Shown one piece after another: positions 1 to 7,756 of a DNA stretch of 64,000 nt. A program made the translations under genes and the position numbers. Each line of letters opens with the position of its first letter. Position 1 is the stretch's first letter. Below the pieces are notes generated by a model that was given only the letters and a program-made list of their open reading frames with translations, did no database searches and was not told where the DNA came from. Origin of the DNA: Planctomycetaceae bacterium (GTDB lineage: Bacteria > Planctomycetota > Planctomycetia > Pirellulales > Thermoguttaceae); assembly GCA_012719125.1 (NCBI GenBank), contig JAAYAY010000026.1, positions 30,659 to 94,658 on the forward strand. The letters run 5' to 3'.

Positions 1-62
1 TGGGTGAGAGTCTGACGCGGGTGGTGCCGGGGAGTGCGGGACCGGAGAATCCGCTTGGTTGA
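1..62 (+). CDS. Possible 3' end of a gene truncated by the window edge
   Basis: The frame starting at base 3 stays open to a TGA at 60-62 and would encode a short tail ending VVPGSAGPENPLG. The other two forward frames stop within the first 15 bases. Nothing in this tail identifies a family, so it may be the C-terminus of an upstream gene or chance. Confidence 0.25.
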   Translation, partial: GESLTRVVPGSAGPENPLG

Positions 63-365
63 ACGGTCGGTGGTTCTCAGCGTTGCCTGGTACTTCGCCG
101 TGCTTCCGTTAGTCACGTAGCGAAATGGTGCTTGGAAGAAGCACACCTCTCGCGCCGCCCGGGGCGCTGGAATGGTGCATTTCCCGCCACTTCAGGAGCC
201 ATGCGGCACCCGGCACCTACAAGGGGGGCGTTTGGTTGTTTCGCTTGGCGGAACCAACTAGAATGGCCGGTGCGGTGGGTCTCGTCTGCTTCCGCTGAAT
301 GACGGTTGTTGGTGAGGTTGCCTGCGTGCAACCCATGTTCTTTGCGCGATTCCCTGAGGCGGTCC
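63..365. other. Gene-free leader upstream of the moxR-like gene
   Basis: No reading frame here looks protein-like. The stretch should hold the promoter of the downstream operon, but I see no convincing -35/-10 pair. The long frame running in from 306 only adds a Cys/Arg/Leu-rich extension of 20 residues to the MoxR protein and is not taken as coding. Confidence 0.5.
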
Positions 366-1319
366 ATGTCGGAAGTAATGAACACGGCGAAGCGAATCAT
401 CGCCAACGCCGAAAAGGTGGTGGTCGGAAAACGGCGGCAGATCATCCTCTCGCTCGTCTCCTGGTTCTGCGAAGGGCATATTCTGCTGGAAGACGTGCCC
501 GGGGTGGCCAAGACAATCCTGGCCCGGACCCTGGCGGCCAGCGTCGGTTGCGCCTTCAAACGGGTGCAGTGCACGCCCGACCTGCTGCCTACCGACGTGA
601 CGGGCGCCTCGATCTTCAACCAGAAGAAGTCGGAATTCGAGTTCCGCCCCGGCCCCATCTTCGCCCAGATCGTGCTGGCCGACGAAATCAACCGCACCAC
701 GCCGCGAACCCAGGCCTCGCTGCTGGAGGCCATGGCCGAAGGGCGCGTGACGGTTGACGGCACCACCTACCAGTTGAAACCGCCGTTCCTGGTGATCGCC
801 ACCCAGAACCCGGTCGACCACGAGGGCACGTTCCCTCTGCCCGAGGCCCAGTTGGATCGCTTCCTCGTCCGTTTCAGTCTCGGCTACCCGAGCATGGACG
901 AAGAACTGCAGATGCTCGCCATGCTGCAGCACTCCCATCCGCTCGACCAGCTCACGCCGGTTGCCACGGCCGACCAGATCGTGGCCTGCCAGAAGGCGGT
1001 CCGCGAGGTCCACATCGACGACAAGGTCCGGCGCTACATCACCGAGATCGTCCACGCCACCCGGCAGCACGAAGACCTGAGCCTGGGCGGAAGTCCCCGG
1101 GCGTCGATCGCCCTGTTCCGCACCTCCCAGGCCATGGCCGCCATCTACGGCCGGAATTTCGTGCAGCCCGACGACGTCAAACGTGTTGCCGGGCCTGTGC
1201 TCATGCACCGCCTGATCCTCAAACCCGAAAGCCGGCTCCGCAAGGTGACTGCGGCCGACGTGGTCGCCGAAGTCGTCGCCGACGTCCCCGTTCCGATCCT
1301 CAAGACCCAGGCCGGCTAG
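366..1319 (+). CDS. moxR: MoxR family AAA+ ATPase
   Basis: A 317-residue AAA+ ATPase of the MoxR/RavA class, which act as ATP-driven chaperones, often maturing partners with von Willebrand-type metal sites. Walker A is DVPGVAKT at about residues 43-50, Walker B/DEIN is VLADEIN at about 103-109, and sensor 1 is in the stretch ATQNPVDHEGTFPLPEAQLD near residue 150. The start at 366 is chosen because homology begins with MSEVMNTAKR; an upstream in-frame ATG at 306 would add 20 atypical residues. The DUF58 gene follows at 1429 on the same strand, the usual MoxR partner. The two are separated by a palindromic repeat (1323-1385). Cytoplasmic. Confidence 0.93.
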   Translation: MSEVMNTAKRIIANAEKVVVGKRRQIILSLVSWFCEGHILLEDVPGVAKTILARTLAASVGCAFKRVQCTPDLLPTDVTGASIFNQKKSEFEFRPGPIFAQIVLADEINRTTPRTQASLLEAMAEGRVTVDGTTYQLKPPFLVIATQNPVDHEGTFPLPEAQLDRFLVRFSLGYPSMDEELQMLAMLQHSHPLDQLTPVATADQIVACQKAVREVHIDDKVRRYITEIVHATRQHEDLSLGGSPRASIALFRTSQAMAAIYGRNFVQPDDVKRVAGPVLMHRLILKPESRLRKVTAADVVAEVVADVPVPILKTQAG

Positions 1320-1322
1320 CCA

Positions 1323-1385
1323 GGTAGGGTGCGTCTTGACGCACCAAGAGCCCGAAGATAGCGCCGTGCGTCAAGACGCACCCTA
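1323..1385. repeat. Palindromic GTAGGGTGCGTC repeat
   Basis: Two arms, GTAGGGTGCGTCTTGACGCA and its near-complement TGCGTCAAGACGCACCCTAC, face each other across a spacer of about 20 bases. Each arm is itself nearly palindromic (GGTGCGTC/GACGCACC), so it can fold as one long stem or two hairpins. It lies between moxR and the DUF58 gene. A single half-unit, GGTGCGTCATGACGCACC, occurs again at 17323-17340. Confidence 0.75.
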
Positions 1386-1428
1386 CACAGACTCCCCCTG
1401 AACCCCGAACCCTGACATCTTCCTTCGC

Positions 1429-2739
1429 ATGAAGTGGCTCGTCCCCACGCTGCTGATTCTGCTCGTTGCCATGGTCTTCAACCTGGGCCTGCTGGCATAT
1501 GCCATGTATGCGCTGCTGGGGGCGATGCTCGTGAGCCGGGTGATGACTCGCCAGTGGGTGGAGCACCTGGGCGGCGAGCGCCGCTGCAATCGCGACGCCT
1601 GCAACGTCGGCGAGACGGTGGCGGTGGTCGTCACGGTCAAGAATGAGGGCAGACTGCCGGTGGCCTGGGTGCTGATGGAAGATCTTCTGCCCCGCCAGGC
1701 CCTGGTGCAACGGCCGCCCAGGATCAAGGTCCACGGCAGCCGCCTGCAACTGGCGATGCTCGGCCGCGGAGGAACGAGGACCTTTCCTTACCAGCTCGAA
1801 TTCAACCAGCGCGGCTATTACCAGATTGGCCCCCTAGTGCTGGAGACGGGCGATCTGTTCGGGCTCCATCGCCGCTGGCGAGCGGGCGCCGATCCGCACT
1901 TCGTGCTCGTCTACCCGGAAGTCGTGCCGCTCGAAGGCTATGACGTCGCCTCGCGCCGCCCCATCGGCGAGGTCCGCATGAGCCACCGGCTGTTCGAGGA
2001 CCCCACCCGCATCGCCGGGGTCCGCGCCTACCAGTCGGGCGATCCGCTGAACCGGGTTCACTGGCGGGCGACGGCCCGGACCGGCGAGCTGCACAGCAAG
2101 GTCTACGAACCTTCGTCGATCGCCGGATCGACGATCCTGCTCGAATTCAATACGGCGGCCTACGACCCGAGCCACGAACCCTACTGTTCGGAACTGGCGG
2201 TCACCGCCACGGCCTCGCTGGCCAACGCCCTCTACCAGATGAACCAGCAGGTTGGCCTGGTGACCAACGGCCGCGATGCGGCCGACCGCATTCGCCGCGA
2301 GGGCTGGGATCCCGATCCCCGCTCGCGCAAGGCGGCCTTCCGCTCCCGCGAAATGCTGGCCGCCAGCGATCGGCTGCGCCCCCAGATCGTCCCGACCGGT
2401 CGCGGGGCCGACCAACTGATGCGCATCCTGGAAACGCTTGCCCGGGTGGAACAGACCGACGGACTTAGTTTCGCCGGATTGGTGCTGGAGACGGCCAGCC
2501 GCCTGCCTCGCGATGCGACGGTGCTGGCTATCCTCCCCTCGGCCACGGCCGAGACGGCCGTCGCCCTGGGCAATCTCCGCCGCCAGGGCTTCGCGGTCGA
2601 GGCGATCGTTACCGCCTACTACGAGCACGACTTTGAAAAGGCCGCCGGAAACCTGCTGGCCGAAGGCGTCCCTCCGCGCCAATTGCGGGATCGCGACGGG
2701 ATCGCCACAATGTGTAGAGACTACGTCCTCACCCGCTGA
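1429..2739 (+). CDS. DUF58 domain membrane protein
   Basis: A 436-residue DUF58 protein, the usual partner of MoxR ATPases; its biochemical role is not established. Two hydrophobic segments at about residues 5-38 anchor it, followed by a beta-rich domain (60-160) and the DUF58 signature YQSGDPLNRVHWRATA at about 201-216. The C-terminal half (230-430) has the alternating hydrophobic pattern of a vWA-like Rossmann fold. It lies 109 bp after moxR and is probably cotranscribed. Unusually, no transglutaminase-like or vWA membrane gene follows, so the usual longer MoxR operon is cut short here. The next gene is an unrelated HAD hydrolase. Confidence 0.9.
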   Translation: MKWLVPTLLILLVAMVFNLGLLAYAMYALLGAMLVSRVMTRQWVEHLGGERRCNRDACNVGETVAVVVTVKNEGRLPVAWVLMEDLLPRQALVQRPPRIKVHGSRLQLAMLGRGGTRTFPYQLEFNQRGYYQIGPLVLETGDLFGLHRRWRAGADPHFVLVYPEVVPLEGYDVASRRPIGEVRMSHRLFEDPTRIAGVRAYQSGDPLNRVHWRATARTGELHSKVYEPSSIAGSTILLEFNTAAYDPSHEPYCSELAVTATASLANALYQMNQQVGLVTNGRDAADRIRREGWDPDPRSRKAAFRSREMLAASDRLRPQIVPTGRGADQLMRILETLARVEQTDGLSFAGLVLETASRLPRDATVLAILPSATAETAVALGNLRRQGFAVEAIVTAYYEHDFEKAAGNLLAEGVPPRQLRDRDGIATMCRDYVLTR

Positions 2740-2769
2740 GCACTTCGCGGAACGGTGGGAGAAGGGAAG

Positions 2770-2862
2770 AATGGAATGGTGGAATGGTGGAATAATGGGG
2801 TTTTGGCAATGCGCCCCCCATACCCGCCCATCATTCCATCATTCCAGTATTCCAACATTCCT
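2770..2862. repeat. GGAATGGT-rich imperfect inverted repeat
   Basis: The left side (2770-2800) repeats GGAATGGT units with a GGAATAATGGG end. The right side (2827-2861) carries the complementary ATTCCA/ATTCC pattern, so the two sides can pair imperfectly around a C-rich loop. It occupies the gap between the DUF58 and HAD genes and looks like a dispersed palindromic repeat rather than a protein-coding stretch. Confidence 0.6.
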
Positions 2863-2913
2863 TTGCTCCATCCTCCCACCTCTGAACTGCCACATCGACT
2901 TGAATGGAGTGCC

Positions 2914-3531
2914 ATGGCGATACGATTCATCTTCTTCGATCTCGGAAAGGTCCTCGTTCACTTCGATTTGCACCGGATGATGCGGCAGGTATCCGAGGTG
3001 ACGGGCGTCGACACCGACCGGATTGCCGCGGCCCTGTTCGACGACCGACTCCACGAGCGATTCGAGCTCGGCGAGCTTACGATCGACGAGTATCATCGCG
3101 GCTTTTGCGAGCGGATCGGCCGGCAGCCCGACCTGGCCCGACTACACCGGGCCGCGACCGAGTTTTTTGAATTGAACGTGAGCATTCTGCCCGTCGTCTC
3201 GGCCCTGGGGCAAACCCGTTTTCGCCTGGGGGTCCTGTCGAACACCTGCGTGACCCATTGGGAATACTGCCGGCAGCGATACGCGTTCTTGCGGGAGTGT
3301 TTTCAGGTGCAGGTTCCGAGCTACTCGGTGGGCCTGCTCAAACCGGGCAGGGAGATCTACGACCTGGCTGCACGGCGAGCCGGCGTTGCTCCCGACGAGG
3401 TTTTCTTCACCGACGACATTCTCGAGAACGTCGAAGGCGCCCGAGCCGCCGGTTGGCATGCCGCGCAGTTCACGGGCGCCCGGCAATTGGCGGAGGAATT
3501 GCGGAAGCGGGGCGTTCCGATGAATCTGTAG
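2914..3531 (+). CDS. HAD superfamily hydrolase (YihX-like)
   Basis: A 205-residue HAD hydrolase. Motif I is FFDLGKVL with nucleophile Asp9; the second Asp of the classical DxD is Gly, as in the YihX/epoxide-hydrolase-like branch. Motif II is LSNT (Ser109), motif III Lys143 in GLLKPG, motif IV FFTDDILEN (Asp167/168). The helical cap lies between motifs I and II. Substrate is unknown; alpha-D-glucose-1-phosphate-type sugar phosphates are typical for this branch. The start at 2914 is chosen because the fold begins MAIRFIFFD; a longer frame from 2755 would read through the GGAATGGT repeat. Cytoplasmic. Confidence 0.9.
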   Translation: MAIRFIFFDLGKVLVHFDLHRMMRQVSEVTGVDTDRIAAALFDDRLHERFELGELTIDEYHRGFCERIGRQPDLARLHRAATEFFELNVSILPVVSALGQTRFRLGVLSNTCVTHWEYCRQRYAFLRECFQVQVPSYSVGLLKPGREIYDLAARRAGVAPDEVFFTDDILENVEGARAAGWHAAQFTGARQLAEELRKRGVPMNL

Positions 3532-3743
3532 CGTTCGGCTTGTTGCGGAATTTCCCGGAAGATCGCAAGAAATCGCGAGATATCCGACGCCGATTCACGC
3601 CTCTGTGAGTCGTTCGACTGCCGTACTTCCTCATGGAACTCAGCGAGTTGTCGATATCCTCCGAGCCTCTGTGCGAGCAATCCTCTGCGGCGCGGCGGGT
3701 CGAAAGAGCCGATTGCTGTCATTTCGGCGGGAAACGAGGTAGA

Positions 3744-5306
3744 ATGCGTCGTCGTCTTCTCAGCGGTGGTGGAGCGGTGCTCATGCTTTTCACGGGACTT
3801 CGCAGCAGAACGAAGAAGCCTTCCCCAAGCGGGGACCAGCCGCCGCTGCAACGTTCAACCGCCGAGACGTCCCAAGCACACAAGCCGGAGGCCAAGGCTC
3901 TGAGAATCGCCTGTTCGTGCCAGTCCGGGAAGGAGCCCCCTCTCCGCGAGCATCGCTACTACGCCCGGACCGTCTCCGTCTGCTCGGTCTGCCGCCGCAA
4001 GATCGACGCCAAGATCGTCGAGCAGGACGGCAAGGCCTGGCTCGACAAGTACTGCCCCGAACACGGCCGGTCGCTCGTGCTGGTCAGCTCGTCCTTCACT
4101 CGCTACGTGGGCTCGGGGGCGGTCATGATCCACGGCCGGATACCCGGTGAATTTGCCACCCAGGTGAAGAACGGCTGCCCGGAGGATTGCGGCTATTGCC
4201 CCCAGCACGAACAGCACGCGTGCAGCGGACTCGTCGAGATCACCGACCAGTGCGACATGAACTGCCCGATTTGCTACGCCGATCCGGGCGGACGGGGACC
4301 GATCTCCTTCGAGGACTATTGCAGCCGGCTGGATACCTTGGAACGTGTGGAAGGCACGATCGACGTCCTACAACTCTCGGGCGGAGAACCGGCGCTGCAT
4401 CCGGAGCTGATCCCATTTCTGGAGGAAGCCCGGCGGCGCAGGCCGAATCGAGTCCTGCTGAACACCAACGGCCGCAGGATCGCCGCCGAGCCCGGCTTCG
4501 TGCAGGAGCTGGCCGTTTTCAAGGACGTTCTTGACGTGTACCTCCAGTACGACGGCGACTCGGCCGCCGCCAGTGAGCGACTGCGCGGCTACGATGCCAG
4601 GGCCGATCAGGAAACGGCCGTATCACAACTGGTCGAGGCCGGCATCAAGGTCAATCTGGTGGCCACTGTTACGTCGGAGAACCTCGCCGATGTACCGGCC
4701 CTGATCCAGCGGGCCGTCGCCACTCCCGGCGTGACCGGGCTGACGTTCCAAACGCTCTCCTACTGCGGCCGGAATCGCTCGGCCGATTCGAGCCTGCGCG
4801 TGACGGCCTCGGATATCGTCGACTCCATGACCCGGCTGCCGTGGCTTACGGCTTCCGACGTCTTCCCGCTCCCCTGCTCGCACCCTTATTGCACCCAACT
4901 CTGCTATCTCTATTGCCGGCCGCGGCGAAAACCGTTCCCCATGATTCGGCTGGCCAAGCCTCGCGAGATCGTCGATTCGGTGAAGAACCGCTTGTCGTTC
5001 AATGCGGCCACCATGGAGCAATTGACCCCCAAGATCCGTTGCGTCACGCTGGAGAACGGTCTGCGGTTCAGCAATATCCTGCCGGCCCTCGACCTGCGCC
5101 GGTTCTTTCGGAACGCGAATCGGGCCGAGTGGAAGGGGCGCAAGATCCTGCGAATCGTCGTCAAGCAGTTCATGGATGCGGAGACCTTCGACGCCGGCCG
5201 TGCGGCCCGTTGCTGCATCGGCGTGGTAACCGGCGACGGCCGCATTATCCCGTTCTGCAGCTACAACACGATCCACCGGGAGCGAGACCATGGCGCCGGA
5301 GCTTAG
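3744..5306 (+). CDS. Radical SAM protein, tetraether lipid synthase (Tes)-like / COG1964
   Basis: About 520 residues. After a variable N-terminus comes CSVCRRK (C80, C83) and KYCPEHG (C104), a likely metal-binding knuckle. Then comes the block GCPEDCGYCPQHEQHAC (145-160) leading into the radical SAM motif CDMNCPIC (C170, C174, C177). LSGGEPALHPE follows. Further Cys groups lie late, in PCSHPYCTQLCYLYC and RCC...PFCSYN, suggesting auxiliary clusters. This arrangement matches COG1964, the family containing archaeal Tes, which joins lipid tails by C-C bonds; many bacterial members are uncharacterised. It overlaps the Lgt-like gene by 17 bp. The start is uncertain: ATGs at 3633, 3744 and 3783 are all possible, because the conserved part begins only near residue 68. 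Confidence 0.85.
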   Translation: MRRRLLSGGGAVLMLFTGLRSRTKKPSPSGDQPPLQRSTAETSQAHKPEAKALRIACSCQSGKEPPLREHRYYARTVSVCSVCRRKIDAKIVEQDGKAWLDKYCPEHGRSLVLVSSSFTRYVGSGAVMIHGRIPGEFATQVKNGCPEDCGYCPQHEQHACSGLVEITDQCDMNCPICYADPGGRGPISFEDYCSRLDTLERVEGTIDVLQLSGGEPALHPELIPFLEEARRRRPNRVLLNTNGRRIAAEPGFVQELAVFKDVLDVYLQYDGDSAAASERLRGYDARADQETAVSQLVEAGIKVNLVATVTSENLADVPALIQRAVATPGVTGLTFQTLSYCGRNRSADSSLRVTASDIVDSMTRLPWLTASDVFPLPCSHPYCTQLCYLYCRPRRKPFPMIRLAKPREIVDSVKNRLSFNAATMEQLTPKIRCVTLENGLRFSNILPALDLRRFFRNANRAEWKGRKILRIVVKQFMDAETFDAGRAARCCIGVVTGDGRIIPFCSYNTIHRERDHGAGA

Positions 5307-5973
5307 GTTCTTCTCGCTCACCTTGCCCGCCTATCCGGTGATGATCGGCCTGGGCATGGTCGCGGCCGCGGTCGTCCGATTCCTGCTCCCCGTCCACCGC
5401 GTGCCCCGCAGCCGAACCGGGTTTGTGATCTTCCCCGCGTTCATCGGCCTGATCGTAGGAGCGAAGCTGCCCGTATTGCTCTCCTACGGCCTGCGGCCCG
5501 AGTTTGCGGCCACCGGCAAGAGCGTGCTGGGGGCCCTGCTGGGCGCCTACCTCGCCGTGCGCCTGGCGAAATGGTGGACCGGGCAATCGTGGAAGGGGGG
5601 CGGAGACGCCTTCGTCCTCCCCCTGGCCGCCGGATTGGCCGTCGGACGCGTGGGGTGCCTGCTGAACGGCTGCTGCTGGGGAGCGGGCGGCTTTCCCGCA
5701 CCGCTGCTGGAGATCGCCTTTCATGCCGCGGCCTTCGCCGTCTTCTGCCTGCTTCGCTCCCGCCGGGTGGCCGAAGGGGCCTGGTTCCCGCTCTACCTGG
5801 GCTCTTATTGCCTGTTCCGGTTCTTTGCCGAGTTCATTCGGGTTGAGCCGCGGGTGCTGGCAGGGCTGACCGTCTACCAGTGGATCGCTGCCGCGGGAGT
5901 GGCCGTTTTCTGCTACGAAGTGTGGACCCGTCTTCGCCAAGATCGGAGGCCCGCTTGTGAACATTCTCTTTGA
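5290..5973 (+). CDS. Prolipoprotein diacylglyceryl transferase-like membrane protein
   Basis: A 227-residue polytopic inner-membrane protein with six or seven hydrophobic segments. It carries GRVGCLLNGCCWG at about residues 119-131, which aligns with the Lgt signature GRIGNFxNGE but has the GCC(W/Y)G variant found in Lgt-like proteins distinct from the housekeeping enzyme. Lgt moves diacylglycerol from phosphatidylglycerol to lipoprotein cysteines; this variant probably handles a related lipid donor, but its acceptor is unknown. It starts inside the end of the radical SAM gene and ends 17 bp inside the next gene, so the three are almost certainly translated from one mRNA. Confidence 0.8.
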   Translation: MAPELRFFSLTLPAYPVMIGLGMVAAAVVRFLLPVHRVPRSRTGFVIFPAFIGLIVGAKLPVLLSYGLRPEFAATGKSVLGALLGAYLAVRLAKWWTGQSWKGGGDAFVLPLAAGLAVGRVGCLLNGCCWGAGGFPAPLLEIAFHAAAFAVFCLLRSRRVAEGAWFPLYLGSYCLFRFFAEFIRVEPRVLAGLTVYQWIAAAGVAVFCYEVWTRLRQDRRPACEHSL

Positions 5974-6997
5974 CACCGGGCAAGTCGGAATCGATGCGGC
6001 ATCGTCTGCTGTAGGACAGGTTTGTAACCTGTCCGGACAGGATGCAATCCTGTCCTACGGTTTGACGTTCACCCAACTCGCAACTCAGTGGGAGTACGCC
6101 GTCCTCTACCTGGCGGCCACGGCCGTGCTGGCGACGGTGGCCGTTCGCCTGCTCGACAAGCGCGATAGCGTCGAAACACCTCAGCGCCGGGAACGCAACC
6201 TGGTCGCCACGCTCACCATGACCTTGTTCTTTTTCGCCGTCTACGTCCTGGCCCGGTTGAACGTCGGACGGGTTCCGCTCTCCACCGCGGCAGTCACGGC
6301 CGCCAAACTGGCCGGCTCTGCCCTGCTGGTCTACTCGGCCGCGGTGAACATTGCGGCACGGCATGTGATCGGGCGGTTCTGGAGCGATCAGATCGAAATC
6401 CAGGAGAACCACCAGATCGTGCGCCGCTGGCCCTACACCTGGTCGCGCCACCCCATGTACGGCTCGCTGGTCCTGTTCGGCGTCGGCATGGGCCTGATCG
6501 CGTCCAACCCGCTGGTGGCCGGGCTGGTCCTGGCAGTCTTCTGGCCGGCCATGGCCTATCGGGCTCGCCGGGAGGAACAGAACCTGCTGGCCGCCTGCCC
6601 CGACGACTACGCCGCCTATCGGCAGGCCGTTCCGATGATGATGCCCCGCCTCGCAGAACCGACCGCCAAGGTCATTCGAGCCGGCCTGGGGTTCATGCAG
6701 TTGTGGAGTGTCCTTTTCGCCTGTCTGGACCTGTTCGCCCTTTCCGGCGTGTTGACCTTCGGGCTTTCATTCCTGATGGCCCGTCCCGATTTCCGCGCCG
6801 CCTACAAGCTCAAGACGGTCATTATCCTGTCGTTCACCGCCCTGGCCGCCTGGAACCCGCGGTTCGTGCCGCTCTTCTGGCTGCCCGTGTTCGCATCGTT
6901 CATGAGTCTTTCCGGACATTGCCCGGGGACGCTGGCAATTCACCTGCTCACCCGCAACGTTGACGCCCAGGAGCCGCCCCGTGACGAATCCTTATGA
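5957..6997 (+). CDS. ICMT/PEMT-like integral membrane methyltransferase with extra C-terminal membrane domain
   Basis: A 346-residue polytopic protein. The core NHQIVRRWPYTWSRHPMYG and the later EEQNLLAACPDDYAAYR are typical of the isoprenylcysteine carboxyl methyltransferase / phospholipid methyltransferase superfamily, which uses S-adenosylmethionine at the membrane. Roughly 100 further residues with two or three more hydrophobic segments follow the core. The GTG start at 5957 is supported by GGAGG seven bases upstream; the next in-frame Met is about 93 residues in. Residues 19-35 (AVGQVCNLSGQDAILSY) are encoded by a palindromic repeat (6011-6059) inserted in frame. Substrate unknown; context suggests a lipid. 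Confidence 0.8.
   Translation: MNILFDTGQVGIDAASSAVGQVCNLSGQDAILSYGLTFTQLATQWEYAVLYLAATAVLATVAVRLLDKRDSVETPQRRERNLVATLTMTLFFFAVYVLARLNVGRVPLSTAAVTAAKLAGSALLVYSAAVNIAARHVIGRFWSDQIEIQENHQIVRRWPYTWSRHPMYGSLVLFGVGMGLIASNPLVAGLVLAVFWPAMAYRARREEQNLLAACPDDYAAYRQAVPMMMPRLAEPTAKVIRAGLGFMQLWSVLFACLDLFALSGVLTFGLSFLMARPDFRAAYKLKTVIILSFTALAAWNPRFVPLFWLPVFASFMSLSGHCPGTLAIHLLTRNVDAQEPPRDESL
6011..6059. repeat. Double-hairpin palindrome inside a coding sequence
   Basis: Two adjacent perfect hairpins: GGACAGGTT/AACCTGTCC with loop TGT, then GGACAGGAT/ATCCTGTCC with loop GCA. They are enclosed by an outer pair, GTAGGACAGG...CCTGTCCTAC, so the 49 bases can fold as a cloverleaf or one long stem. All of it lies in frame near the N-terminus of the ICMT-like gene. 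Confidence 0.85.
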
Positions 6998-7334
6998 ATC
7001 TCCCAAGAGCCCATTCCGGCCGAACGAACCTCCGCTCACCGCCCGAACCGTCGGCACGTTCTTGGCCGGGTTCGCGGTGGCCATGATGTTGACTGTCGGC
7101 GCAACCGTGATATCGCTGGCCTGCGCAAGCGCGCTGGCGACCGCGTTGCCCAAATCGCTTGCGGGAATCGTCTTCTTCATGGGTTCTCCCGCCGTCATCG
7201 GCCCGCTCTGCAGCGACATCCTCTGGCGAGTCACCCGACACTCGAATCGGCCTTATGCTATGGGGGCAATCACCTTCGGCGTGGCCGCCTTCCTGCTGTT
7301 TGGCGGGTGCTTCATGGCAATCACTATCCTCTGA
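6981..7334 (+). CDS. Small NPYESP membrane protein, copy 1
   Basis: A 117-residue protein of unknown function. It starts with (V)TNPYESPKSP, a short motif seen at the N-terminus of many small planctomycete membrane proteins, followed by three or four hydrophobic segments (about residues 22-48, 55-75, 88-115). The GTG at 6981 is chosen over the upstream ATG at 6960 because the neighbouring paralogue begins at the same motif. It overlaps the methyltransferase gene by 17 bp, so it is in the same transcript. It is clearly paralogous to the next gene. Confidence 0.75.
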   Translation: MTNPYESPKSPFRPNEPPLTARTVGTFLAGFAVAMMLTVGATVISLACASALATALPKSLAGIVFFMGSPAVIGPLCSDILWRVTRHSNRPYAMGAITFGVAAFLLFGGCFMAITIL

Positions 7335-7349
7335 CCGAGGAGATGCTGT

Positions 7350-7706
7350 ATGACCAATCCCTACGAATCTCCAAAGACGCCAATCGAGCCAAACGCATCA
7401 CCTCGCATCACCGCCCGGGCCGTCGGATCGTTCGTGCTTGGGGCCTTGCTCTGTGCTGTCATTACCTTCGGCCTTGCGGCATTGGCAGGAATGGTCGTTG
7501 CCCTCGTGGAAACCGGCTCCTATCGAGGGGTCGGCGGGATGATCGTCTCTATGAATGCACCAGGCGTGATCGGGCCCATCTGTGGCGGTATCCTCTGGGC
7601 AATCAACAGAAGACGAAACCGCCCCTTTGCCATGGGAGCCGTGGCCTTCGGCGTGGGCGCGTTTCTTTTTGTCGGCGGATGCCTTACGCTGATGAAAATC
7701 GGATAA
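7350..7706 (+). CDS. Small NPYESP membrane protein, copy 2
   Basis: A 118-residue paralogue of the preceding gene, 15 bp downstream: same MTNPYESPK start, same pattern of hydrophobic segments, same RRRNRPFAMGAVAFGVGAFL-type tail (NRPYAMGAITFGVAAFL in copy 1). Such tandem pairs suggest recent duplication. A shine-dalgarno-like GAGGAG lies about ten bases before the ATG. Function unknown; membrane location is inferred from hydrophobicity. Confidence 0.8.
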   Translation: MTNPYESPKTPIEPNASPRITARAVGSFVLGALLCAVITFGLAALAGMVVALVETGSYRGVGGMIVSMNAPGVIGPICGGILWAINRRRNRPFAMGAVAFGVGAFLFVGGCLTLMKIG

Positions 7707-7756
7707 CGCAATCTGTCGAAGCGGTCCAGCGGGCCAATATGTACGGGGAACGTTCC

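Noticed and set aside
1323..1385. Possible CRISPR-like or regulatory repeat
   Set aside because: There are only two facing arms and no regular spacers; it is a simple palindromic repeat.
2770..2862. GGAATGGT units as a possible tandem microsatellite or CRISPR array
   Set aside because: The units are short, imperfect and mirrored on the other side, which fits an inverted dispersed repeat instead.
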